6,643 nucleotides of DNA. Origin: CAZCBN01 sp964496975. GTDB lineage: Bacteria; Planctomycetota; Phycisphaerae; Phycisphaerales; UBA1924. Both the position numbers and the translations under genes were made by a program. The notes below the pieces were generated by a model. It was not told the DNA's origin and searched no databases. It worked only from the letters and a program-made list of their open reading frames with translations. Numbering within the stretch: position 1 is the stretch's first letter; each line of letters starts with the position of its first letter. Below, in pieces: positions 1 to 5,321 of the stretch. The stretch spans positions 1 to 6,643 of the forward strand of contig CAZCBN010000152.1 of the NCBI GenBank assembly GCA_964496975.1. Direction: 5' to 3'.

Positions 1-994
1 CCGCCTGCGCAAAGTCGTCCGCCGGCACATCGCCCCCGAGCGACACCGCCCGGAAGCCCGCGAGCTCCAGGATGTCCGCCACCGCGCGCACGCCGATGTC
101 GTGCCGATCCCCCGCCACCGCTCCCACCAGCACGGCCGGCGCCGACGCCGGCAGGGGCCCGCGACGCCGCCCCGCCTCGTGGCACAGCACCGCCATCGCC
201 CCGCGGGTGGTCTCCGTCGCCGCATGCTCCTCCGGCACGCTCAGCTCGCCCAGGTGCCACATCGTCCCCGCCTCGGCCTCCGCCGGCAGCAGCACCCGCT
301 CGTACAGGTCCTCCGCGCTCGCCCCGTTCTGAAACTCCGCGAGCAGCACCCCCACCGCCTCGGCCCGCCGCCCCTCGAGCGCCAGGCCCAGGTACCGCAG
401 CGCCAGCTTGCCGTAGTGGTCGTCCGGGTTCAGCCGGTGCAGCGCCGGCGCCGCCGTCTCCGCCGCCTCGATGCCCCGGTCCAGCGTGCCCGACGCGACG
501 GCCCACGCCGCCGCCGGCAAGGACTCCGCCAGTGACTCGCGCAGCGCCCGCAGGCTCGCCGCTAGCAGCGACGCCGGGACCGACCGAGACTCAAACGCCG
601 CCCGGCTCCACGAAATGTCCCCCGCGAACAGCCCCGGCTCCCCCGCCTCCAGCGACGCCGCAAGCTCCGCGAGCCGGTGCGACAGGTTCTCCTGCCAGGT
701 GCGGAACGCGTCGCGCCCAAAGAGCGTCTTCGCCGCCGGCTCGCGAGACAGCAGGCTCTCCGCCGCCGCCGCGGCGATGCCCCGAGCCGAGGCCCGCACC
801 ATCGCCGCCGCAAACGCGGCTCCGCCGGCCACGCCGCCGGACGACCCGTTCCCGGTCACCTGGCTGGTCACCTGGCTGGTCACCTGCCCCGTCACCTGCC
901 CAGCCCCCTGACCAGACCCGTTGGCCTGGTCCGCTCGCAGCGTCCCGCCGGCCTTCGACACCCCGCCCGATTGTCCCTTTGCACCCGGTGCCAT
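1..994 (-). CDS. Cobalamin-binding protein, CarH-like B12 module without a visible HTH domain (partial, C-terminus off the left edge)
   Basis: 331 residues are visible and the stop lies beyond the window. Residues 1-60 are low-complexity Gly/Ser/Gln with four QVT[G/S] repeats. Residues 90-165 look helical. Residues 170-275 form the helical B12-cap region, with W246, E256 and H257 in the W-x9-EH spacing that caps adenosylcobalamin in CarH photoreceptors. The Rossmann-type B12 domain begins near 285 with GDRHDIG; D296, H298 and G301 give D-x-H-x-x-G, and H298 should be the lower axial cobalt ligand. About the first 45 residues of that domain are present. No MerR-type helix-turn-helix is seen, so the protein probably acts through a partner or an output domain beyond the edge. 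A light- or B12-sensing role is inference; a methyltransferase-type corrinoid carrier is less likely given W-x9-EH. The start is uncertain: ATG at 994 is used, but an in-frame ATG at 1006 and GTG at 997 exist, none with a clear ribosome site. It is divergent from recQ. Confidence 0.85.
   Translation of the reverse strand, partial: MAPGAKGQSGGVSKAGGTLRADQANGSGQGAGQVTGQVTSQVTSQVTGNGSSGGVAGGAAFAAAMVRASARGIAAAAAESLLSREPAAKTLFGRDAFRTWQENLSHRLAELAASLEAGEPGLFAGDISWSRAAFESRSVPASLLAASLRALRESLAESLPAAAWAVASGTLDRGIEAAETAAPALHRLNPDDHYGKLALRYLGLALEGRRAEAVGVLLAEFQNGASAEDLYERVLLPAEAEAGTMWHLGELSVPEEHAATETTRGAMAVLCHEAGRRRGPLPASAPAVLVGAVAGDRHDIGVRAVADILELAGFRAVSLGGDVPADDFAQA
854..901 (-). repeat. Four tandem 12-bp units encoding QVT[G/S]
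   Basis: Four adjacent 12-bp units (854-865, 866-877, 878-889, 890-901) share a GTCACCTG core on the plus strand. The first two are identical and the others differ at the unit ends. Read on the minus strand in the frame of the B12-binding gene they give Q-V-T-G, Q-V-T-S, Q-V-T-S, Q-V-T-G at about residues 33-48. The unit is a multiple of three, so copy-number change would keep the frame. They sit in the disordered N-terminal region and are probably a linker. Confidence 0.9.
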
Positions 995-1138
995 CACAGG
1001 GAACATATCGCGACCAACGCCGCCGCGGATGCCCCCCTACCCAGGGTGTGCCCCGCGCGCGGTCCGCCCCGCCGGTCCGGAAAGGCCGGCGACGACCCAC
1101 AGGGCCCCACCCGGCCGCCCCCCCATAACCTTGGCCCG
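995..1138. promoter_or_regulatory. Divergent intergenic region between the B12-binding gene and recQ
   Basis: These 144 bases separate two start codons facing away from each other, so they must hold the promoters of both genes unless transcription starts inside a gene. The most A/T-rich spot is around 1000-1010, near the B12-gene start. A 7-bp direct repeat CGGTCCG occurs at 1060-1066 and 1073-1079. I cannot assign -35 and -10 boxes with confidence, and neither gene has a recognisable Shine-Dalgarno sequence. The role is inferred from gene layout only. Confidence 0.5.
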
Positions 1139-3031
1139 ATGAGCGCGGACGAGCGTGTGCTGGAGATTCTGCAACGGGTCTGGGGCCACGCCGCCCTGCG
1201 CCCCCTCCAGGCTGAGGCCATCCGCGCCTCCCTCGCCCGCCGCGATGCGCTCGTCGTCCTGCCCACCGGCGGGGGCAAGAGCCTGTGCTACCAGCTCCCG
1301 CCCGTCGCCACCGAACGGCTGACGATCGTCATCAGCCCCCTGATCGCGTTGATGGAGGACCAGCTCGCGGGCCTGCACCTGCTGGGCATCCCCGCCGCCG
1401 CGCTGCACAGCATGATGGAAGAGGCCGACGCGCGAGACGTCTTCCGCCGCGCCCGGGCGGGGGAGCTGCGGCTGCTGCTGACGAGCCCCGAGCGCGCCGT
1501 GGGCGCGGGCTTCGGGGCGTTTGCCACCGAGCTGGCCGAGGCCGGCGCCCTGCACGCGCTGGCGATCGACGAGGCGCACTGCATCAGCCAGTGGGGGCAC
1601 GACTTCCGGCCCGAGTACCGCCGCATCAGCGAGCTGGTGGACCGCATGGACCGGGCGGGCGCGCGCCCCGCCGTGCAGTGCTACACCGCCACCGCGACCC
1701 CGCCGGTGCGCGAGGACATCATCCGCCAGCTCCGCCTGCGCGACCCCGCGGTGCTGGTGGGCGACTTCGACCGGCCCAACCTCACCTACCGCATCGTGCG
1801 CAAGCACAAGCCCATCGAGCAGCTCGCCGCCGCGCTCGCCCGCCACACCGGCCCGGACAAGCGCGGGGGCGACGGCGCGATCGTCTACTGCCTGAGCCGG
1901 GGCGACTGCGAAGAGACCGCCGAGGCGCTGAAGGCCCGCGGCTTCGACGCCGCCCCTTACCACGCGGGCCTGAGCGCCGACAAGCGCACCAAGGTGCAGA
2001 AGAAGTTCAGCAACGAGAAGCTCGACGTGGTGTGCGCCACCGTCGCCTTCGGCATGGGGATCGACCGCAGCAACGTCCGCCTGGTGGCGCACGCCAGCAT
2101 GCCCAAGAGCGTGGAGGCCTACCAGCAGGAGGCCGGCCGCGCGGGCCGCGACGGCGAGCCCGCCGAGTGCCTGCTGCTCTACGGCACGGCCGACGCCTCG
2201 CGGTGGAAGCGGCTGCTGGAAAACTCCGCCGTGGAACAGGGCACCGACCCGCAGCAGCTGCGCGCGCAGCTCCAGCAGCTGGACGCGATGCGGGCCGTCT
2301 GCACCGCCCTGCGCTGCCGCCACGCGCTGCTCGCCGAGCACTTCGGCCAGACCTACACCCCCCCCACCGACCGGGGGTGCGGGGCGTGCGACGTGTGCCT
2401 CGGGGAGAGCGAGCGCGTCGCCGAGGGCAACACGATGGCGCGGAAGATCCTGTCCGCCGTCGCGCGGTGCGAGCAGCGCTTCGGCAAGGAGCACATCGTC
2501 GACGTGCTGCGGGGCCGGGTGACGGAGCGCATCCGCAGTTGGAACCACGACCGGCTCAGCACGTTCGGGCTGCTGGCCGAGAGCTCGCGGGCCGAGGTGT
2601 CGGGGTACGTCGACCAGTTGGTGGACCTCGGCGTGCTGGAACGGGTGGGGGACGAGTACCCCGTTCTGGTGTTCGGCCCCCGCGGCATGGCCGTCATGAA
2701 GGGCGAGGAGGCGGTGGAGCTGAACGCCGTCGCCTCGGGAAGCCGCGACGGCAAGACCCGCCGCGAGCGGGGCGGGGCGAAGGGGATGGTGGAGGCGAGG
2801 CCGCTGGACGCGGAGGAGGCGGAGCTGTTTGAGCGGCTGCGCGCGCTGCGGCGGTCGATCGCGGAGGAGCAGAACGTTCCCCCGTATGTGGTGTTCAGCG
2901 ACGCGACGCTGCGGGAGTTGTGCCGGCGGAAACCCGGGACGCCCGAGGCGATGCTGGCGTGCAAGGGCGTGGGGCGGGCGAAGCTGGAGGCGTTCGGCGA
3001 GGCGTTTTTGGCGGCGATCGCCGGGGGCTGA
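1139..3031 (+). CDS. recQ: ATP-dependent DNA helicase RecQ
   Basis: A 630-residue, full-length 3'-5' superfamily 2 DNA helicase, which in this family unwinds forks, D-loops and recombination intermediates in the cytoplasm. The Q-motif region lies near 15-28 (Q24). Walker A is LPTGGGKS at 41-48 with K47, and the DEAH box is at 144-147. The RecQ aromatic-rich loop follows at 148-160, then motif III TATAT at 183-187. Motif V (AFGMGID) is near 303-309 and motif VI QQEAGRAGRDG at 329-339 with its arginine-finger region. The zinc site is C393, C414, C417 and C420. A winged helix covers about 430-530 and a single HRDC domain about 560-628. All key residues are present, so it should be active. Length is close to the E. 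coli protein (about 610). ATG at 1139 is chosen because RecQ homology starts there; upstream in-frame codons are compositionally poor. There is no Shine-Dalgarno, so it may be leaderless. The gene stands alone, divergent from the B12-binding gene. Confidence 0.97.
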   Translation: MSADERVLEILQRVWGHAALRPLQAEAIRASLARRDALVVLPTGGGKSLCYQLPPVATERLTIVISPLIALMEDQLAGLHLLGIPAAALHSMMEEADARDVFRRARAGELRLLLTSPERAVGAGFGAFATELAEAGALHALAIDEAHCISQWGHDFRPEYRRISELVDRMDRAGARPAVQCYTATATPPVREDIIRQLRLRDPAVLVGDFDRPNLTYRIVRKHKPIEQLAAALARHTGPDKRGGDGAIVYCLSRGDCEETAEALKARGFDAAPYHAGLSADKRTKVQKKFSNEKLDVVCATVAFGMGIDRSNVRLVAHASMPKSVEAYQQEAGRAGRDGEPAECLLLYGTADASRWKRLLENSAVEQGTDPQQLRAQLQQLDAMRAVCTALRCRHALLAEHFGQTYTPPTDRGCGACDVCLGESERVAEGNTMARKILSAVARCEQRFGKEHIVDVLRGRVTERIRSWNHDRLSTFGLLAESSRAEVSGYVDQLVDLGVLERVGDEYPVLVFGPRGMAVMKGEEAVELNAVASGSRDGKTRRERGGAKGMVEARPLDAEEAELFERLRALRRSIAEEQNVPPYVVFSDATLRELCRRKPGTPEAMLACKGVGRAKLEAFGEAFLAAIAGG

Positions 3032-3080
3032 CGGGGAGGGCGGGGGGTGGGCGGTGGGTGCGCGGAAAGTTGGGTGGGCC

Positions 3081-3100
3081 GGGTGAACGGATTTTCACCC
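3081..3100. repeat. Perfect 7-bp inverted repeat downstream of recQ
   Basis: GGGTGAA (3081-3087) and TTCACCC (3094-3100) are exact reverse complements around a 6-base loop, 50 bases after the recQ stop. There is no run of T after it, so it is not a typical intrinsic terminator. It could be a weak recQ transcription end or a protein-binding site upstream of the possible bactofilin promoter, whose candidate -10 box starts 7 bases later. Confidence 0.6.
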
Positions 3101-3121
3101 TTGGCGCATTATCTGGACGAT

Positions 3122-3149
3122 GGCAACACCCGCCAAGGAGGGTGTCGCC
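3122..3149 (+). repeat. Hairpin in the bactofilin leader
   Basis: ACACCC (3126-3131) pairs with GGGTGT (3140-3145) around an 8-base loop. After one A/C mismatch the stem continues with three G-C pairs (3122-3124 with 3147-3149). The right part of the loop and the start of the right arm read AAGGAG, a Shine-Dalgarno-like sequence (3135-3140) that the stem would partly hide. No gene start clearly uses it. The hairpin is seen in the sequence; any role is inference. Confidence 0.5.
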
Positions 3150-3273
3150 GCGGTGGAACCCGCTGCCGAACGAAGGAAGCAGCCCAGAGACGGGGCGTCG
3201 CGCCGTGCCCGCGGTGGGACGGCCGACGTGGACGTGCGCTCACGCCGCGTCAGCCCCGAGCACGACACAGGCC

Positions 3274-3288
3274 CGCCTGGTGCAGGCG
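3274..3288 (+). repeat. Short hairpin touching the bactofilin ribosome-binding site
   Basis: CGCCTG (3274-3279) and CAGGCG (3283-3288) form a perfect 6-bp, G/C-rich stem with a 3-base loop. The stem ends exactly one base before the AAGGAG ribosome-binding site at 3289. It leaves that site exposed and could hold it open, or compete with another fold of the leader. Confidence 0.45.
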
Positions 3289-3294
3289 AAGGAG
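3289..3294 (+). promoter_or_regulatory. Ribosome-binding site that decides the bactofilin start
   Basis: AAGGAG lies five bases before GTG 3300, a near-ideal Shine-Dalgarno match and spacing. Neither the upstream ATG at 3120 nor the downstream ATGs at 3315 and 3324 has an equally good site. Together with the change in codon composition at this point, it supports GTG 3300 as the start. Confidence 0.75.
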
Positions 3295-3299
3295 CAGCC

Positions 3300-3851
3300 G
3301 TGGCTGAGAAGCAGATGTCGGACATGACGGTGATCGGTCGGGACACGAAGATCAAGGGCGAGATGGAGTTCGAGTCTGGGGCGCGCATCCTCGGCCAGTT
3401 CGAGGGGCGGATCCGGGCGAACGGGGAGGTGCAGATCGGCGACGGGGCGATCTGCAACGCCGCGATCGAGGCGGCCCGCATCATCGTCGACGGCAGCGTC
3501 TCGGGCGACATGCTGGCGCGGGAGCGGCTCACGCTCTCGGCCGGGGCGACGGTGCAGGGGGATATCACCGCCGGCATGCTGGTGGTGGTCGAGGGCGCCA
3601 CGTTTGTGGGCCACTGCCGCGTGGGCCCCGAGGCGGCGAACCTGACGGCCCAGCGGCCCGCCGCGCAAGCCACGCCCGCCCGCGGCACGGCGAGCAACGG
3701 CACGGGCCACGCCGGCAATGGCCGGATGGTCGAGGCCAAGCAGCCCGTCGTCGCGGCCGAAGACTTCACGCCGCCCTGGCGCCAGACGCAGGCGAACGGC
3801 CTCGCCGCCGCGGCCGCCCGCAACGGCACGGACGACGAAGCCGCGGCCTGA
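3300..3851 (+). CDS. Bactofilin, polymer-forming cytoskeletal protein
   Basis: 183 residues from GTG 3300. Bactofilins (DUF583) self-assemble into nucleotide-free filaments and scaffold cell-wall, stalk or polar structures. The core, at about residues 9-109, is a right-handed beta-helix of short strands with repeating G and V/I positions. It opens with TVIGRDTKIKGEM and continues through turns such as GQFEGRI, IIVDGSVSGDM and ATVQGDITAG. No signal peptide or membrane segment is seen, so it should act in the cytoplasm, possibly on the membrane face. The tail, about 110-183, is rich in Ala, Asn and Gly and probably disordered, as in many bactofilins. An alternative start at ATG 3120 would add a 60-residue tail with unlike codon use and is not favoured. 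A related zinc-ribbon protein is encoded 141 bp downstream on the same strand, suggesting a shared function. Confidence 0.93.
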   Translation: MAEKQMSDMTVIGRDTKIKGEMEFESGARILGQFEGRIRANGEVQIGDGAICNAAIEAARIIVDGSVSGDMLARERLTLSAGATVQGDITAGMLVVVEGATFVGHCRVGPEAANLTAQRPAAQATPARGTASNGTGHAGNGRMVEAKQPVVAAEDFTPPWRQTQANGLAAAAARNGTDDEAAA

Positions 3852-3932
3852 CGCACGCGGGCGTGATCCGATCGACCGCCGGGCGACGCCCGGCCCCTCT
3901 CGACGCGCGTCGCCCAGCCGGCGCCCCGCGTT

Positions 3933-3970
3933 GTTCGGCACGAAGGCCTCGACACAACGGGTTCGGCACG
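3933..3970. repeat. 10-bp direct repeat GTTCGGCACG upstream of the zinc-ribbon gene
   Basis: The same ten bases occur at 3933-3942 and 3961-3970, with starts 28 bp apart, in the 141-bp gap before the start at 3993. The gap has no clear Shine-Dalgarno sequence near the start; a GGAG at 3974-3977 is too far away. The pair could be binding sites for a regulator, or chance in G/C-rich DNA. Confidence 0.45.
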
Positions 3971-3992
3971 CTCGGAGCGGGACGTTCGCCCC

Positions 3993-4553
3993 ATGTCAAC
4001 GCTGCACACCCTGCCCCCGATGCCCGCCGACAGCGACTCGGCCGAGGGCGGGCGGGGCGTGTTCGCGAAGCTGGGCCCGCGGCCCTTCCTCTGCTACCAC
4101 TGCGGGCGATGGTTCAAGGCCCCGACCAAGTCCATGTCGGCGAGCTGCACGAACTGCCACCGGCAGGTGACGACGCAGGACATCGAGGTGAAGGCGCTGC
4201 ACTGGGGGCAGAGCCTGCTCTCCTGCGGCGAGGTCCACGTCACGAAAAAGGCCCGTGCGATCGGCAAGCTGGTCGTCGCGTGCCACGGCGTGCGCATCGA
4301 CGGGCACCTCGAGGGGCTTGTCCTGAGCGGGGGCCCGGTGCGGCTGGGGCCGCACGCGACGCTGCGCGGGGGCGTGGTGGCGCCGGGCATGCGCGTCGAC
4401 GCCGGGGCGAGGCTGGAGGGCGGGCCCTTCCGCGTGCCGTGCCAGCCCATCGGCGTGCTGGACATCGCGCGCATCACGGCCTCGCCCAGCCGCATCAAGA
4501 CGGTGGACGACCTGGACGCGCTGCTGGCGCGGGCGACGGGCCGCACGGCCTGA
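3993..4553 (+). CDS. Zinc-ribbon protein with a bactofilin-like beta-helix domain
   Basis: 186 residues. After a short disordered N-terminus, a four-cysteine zinc ribbon spans about 34-55: C-Y-H-C at 34-37 and C-T-N-C at 52-55. Residues about 70-150 have the short-strand, Gly-rich periodic pattern of a bactofilin-type beta-helix. They include CGEVHVTKKARAIGKLVV, GVRIDGHLEGLVLSGG and ATLRGGVVAPGMRVDAGA. The C-terminal segment (about 155-182) is probably helical. No signal peptide or membrane segment is seen. It is likely cytoplasmic and may cap, anchor or co-assemble with the canonical bactofilin encoded just upstream, while the ribbon could bind protein or nucleic acid. These roles are inference. 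Further cysteines C78, C97 and C150 sit outside the ribbon. ATG 3993 is used for lack of anything better; ATG 4020 is an alternative that keeps both domains. Confidence 0.85.
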   Translation: MSTLHTLPPMPADSDSAEGGRGVFAKLGPRPFLCYHCGRWFKAPTKSMSASCTNCHRQVTTQDIEVKALHWGQSLLSCGEVHVTKKARAIGKLVVACHGVRIDGHLEGLVLSGGPVRLGPHATLRGGVVAPGMRVDAGARLEGGPFRVPCQPIGVLDIARITASPSRIKTVDDLDALLARATGRTA

Positions 4554-4562
4554 CTGCGCCGG

Positions 4563-4585
4563 CTGACCGGCTTGCGGGCGGTCAG
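4563..4585. terminator. Hairpin at the convergent gene junction, possible bidirectional terminator
   Basis: CTGACCG (4563-4569) and CGGTCAG (4579-4585) are exact reverse complements around a 9-base loop. The repeat fills the 28-bp gap between two converging genes and covers the stop codon of the minus-strand gene. No T tract follows on either strand, so it is not a classical intrinsic terminator, but position and symmetry suit transcript ending from both sides. Confidence 0.5.
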
Positions 4586-5259
4586 GAGTCCAGCGTCTTG
4601 ATGAACTCGTCGGCCTCGGCGATGGAGGCGTTCATCTCCGCGATGAGCCGGTCGATGTCGGCCTCGATGCCCTTAAAGGTGGTGTCGAGGCTGGCGATGG
4701 CCCGCGCGTTCAGGTTGTGCTTCAGGAAGAGGACCTGGTCGCCGAAGGCCCGCAGCACGGGGTCCATGCGCTGCTCAGCGGTGCGCATGACGGTGATGAG
4801 CTGCTCGTAGCGGCCGCGGGTCTCGCGCAGCTGGCCCTCGCTGGCGGCGCGCAGCTCGGCGCTCTGGTACTGCCCCAGCTCGGCCTGCCACTCGTTGAAG
4901 AGCGCCTTGGCGACGGCGTCGGTCTGGTTGATGCGGCTCTTCACGTCCTTCGCGGCGCCGACGCTGCGGTCGTACTCGCGCTTCAGCTTGGTGTACTGCG
5001 ACTCGAGCTTGCCGCCGTCGAAGTTGGACAGGGCCTTGAGCTGCTCGAGCGTGGTGGCGAACTGCTCCTTGGCGTCGTCCTGCTCGTTGCGCGTGTCCTT
5101 CACGGCGTCGACGAGCTGCTCGCGCTTCGCGAAGCCCAGGCCCTCCTTCACGGCGATGGTGGTGGACGTGCACGCGGCCGGGCCCAGCGCGGCGGCCAGC
5201 AGCGCGGCGACACCCGCGGCGACCACGGGCAGGCGAACGATCTTGCGGAAGGCGGGCAT
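4582..5259 (-). CDS. DUF2959 family exported coiled-coil protein
   Basis: 225 residues. A basic N-terminus (MPAFRKIVR) and a hydrophobic stretch (about 10-29) form a signal peptide. C30 follows P-A-A, so this is an imperfect lipobox (Pro at -3) and lipoprotein status is uncertain. The mature part is nearly all helical and charged. It carries hallmarks I recognise from DUF2959: KREQLVDAV near 45, AKEQF near 63, LSNFDGGKLE near 77, ALFNEWQAEL near 119, LRETRGRYEQLI near 144, and MDPVLRAFGDQVLFLKHNLN at about 165-184. The molecular function of this family is not established as far as I know; an envelope location is inferred. ATG 5259 is preceded by a good ribosome site; an upstream in-frame start at 5325 would overlap the neighbouring gene. 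It lies 62 bp downstream of the sugar dehydrogenase on the same strand and is probably co-transcribed. Confidence 0.9.
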   Translation of the reverse strand: MPAFRKIVRLPVVAAGVAALLAAALGPAACTSTTIAVKEGLGFAKREQLVDAVKDTRNEQDDAKEQFATTLEQLKALSNFDGGKLESQYTKLKREYDRSVGAAKDVKSRINQTDAVAKALFNEWQAELGQYQSAELRAASEGQLRETRGRYEQLITVMRTAEQRMDPVLRAFGDQVLFLKHNLNARAIASLDTTFKGIEADIDRLIAEMNASIAEADEFIKTLDS

Positions 5260-5267
5260 GGGGGCGG

Positions 5268-5275
5268 CTCCTCTC
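5268..5275 (-). promoter_or_regulatory. Ribosome-binding site of the DUF2959 gene
   Basis: On the minus strand this reads GAGAGGAG, with AGGAG ending eight bases before ATG 5259. It is a strong Shine-Dalgarno match and fixes the start at 5259, placing the signal peptide directly at the N-terminus. Confidence 0.75.
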
Positions 5276-5321
5276 TCGTGGGGTTGCGTTGCTCCGGCGG
5301 CGCGGGCTCGGCGCGGGGGCG

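Larger units (their letters stand above)
3032..3299 (+). promoter_or_regulatory. Gene-free leader region upstream of the bactofilin gene, rich in inverted repeats
   Basis: 268 bases lie between the recQ stop and the chosen bactofilin start. An open frame from ATG 3120 crosses it, but its codons include AGA, AGG, CGA, ACA, GGA, TCA and CCT, with roughly a quarter to a third of third positions A or T. The bactofilin body has few A or T there, so I call this stretch non-coding. It holds four short inverted repeats (3081-3100, 3122-3149, 3162-3183, 3274-3288). A locally A/T-richer segment at about 3086-3114 includes CATTAT at 3107-3112, a possible -10 box without a convincing -35. A transcript starting near 3118 would carry a leader of about 180 nt. 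Confidence 0.45.

Noticed and set aside
677..1138. Upstream extension of the recQ frame
   Set aside because: The frame is open only by composition; it overlaps the clear B12-binding gene on the other strand and has no RecQ homology.
72..1142. Several plus-strand frames over the first kilobase
   Set aside because: All lie opposite the B12-binding gene, whose minus-strand translation has clear family motifs; the plus-strand translations are Arg/Pro/Ala-rich without domains.
1037..2548. 503-residue open frame on the minus strand opposite recQ
   Set aside because: It is a shadow of recQ: long antisense frames are common in such G/C-rich genes. The protein has no recognisable domain, and recQ in the other strand is unmistakable.
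1285..2832. 515-residue plus-strand frame overlapping recQ
   Set aside because: Pro/Arg/Ala-rich translation typical of an out-of-frame reading of G/C-rich DNA, fully inside the RecQ coding region.
3172..3184. GAAGGAAGCAGCC resembles the conserved tip of 4.5S SRP RNA
   Set aside because: The 13-base match covers only the 3' side of the SRP tip. The 5' side lacks the matching CAGG and UCC segments, so the GGAA tetraloop stem cannot form, and I see no flanking long hairpin. A covariance-model search would settle it.
3120..3299. N-terminal extension of bactofilin from ATG 3120
   Set aside because: Codon use changes sharply at 3300, the extension has many rare A/T-ending codons, and AAGGAG sits five bases before GTG 3300.
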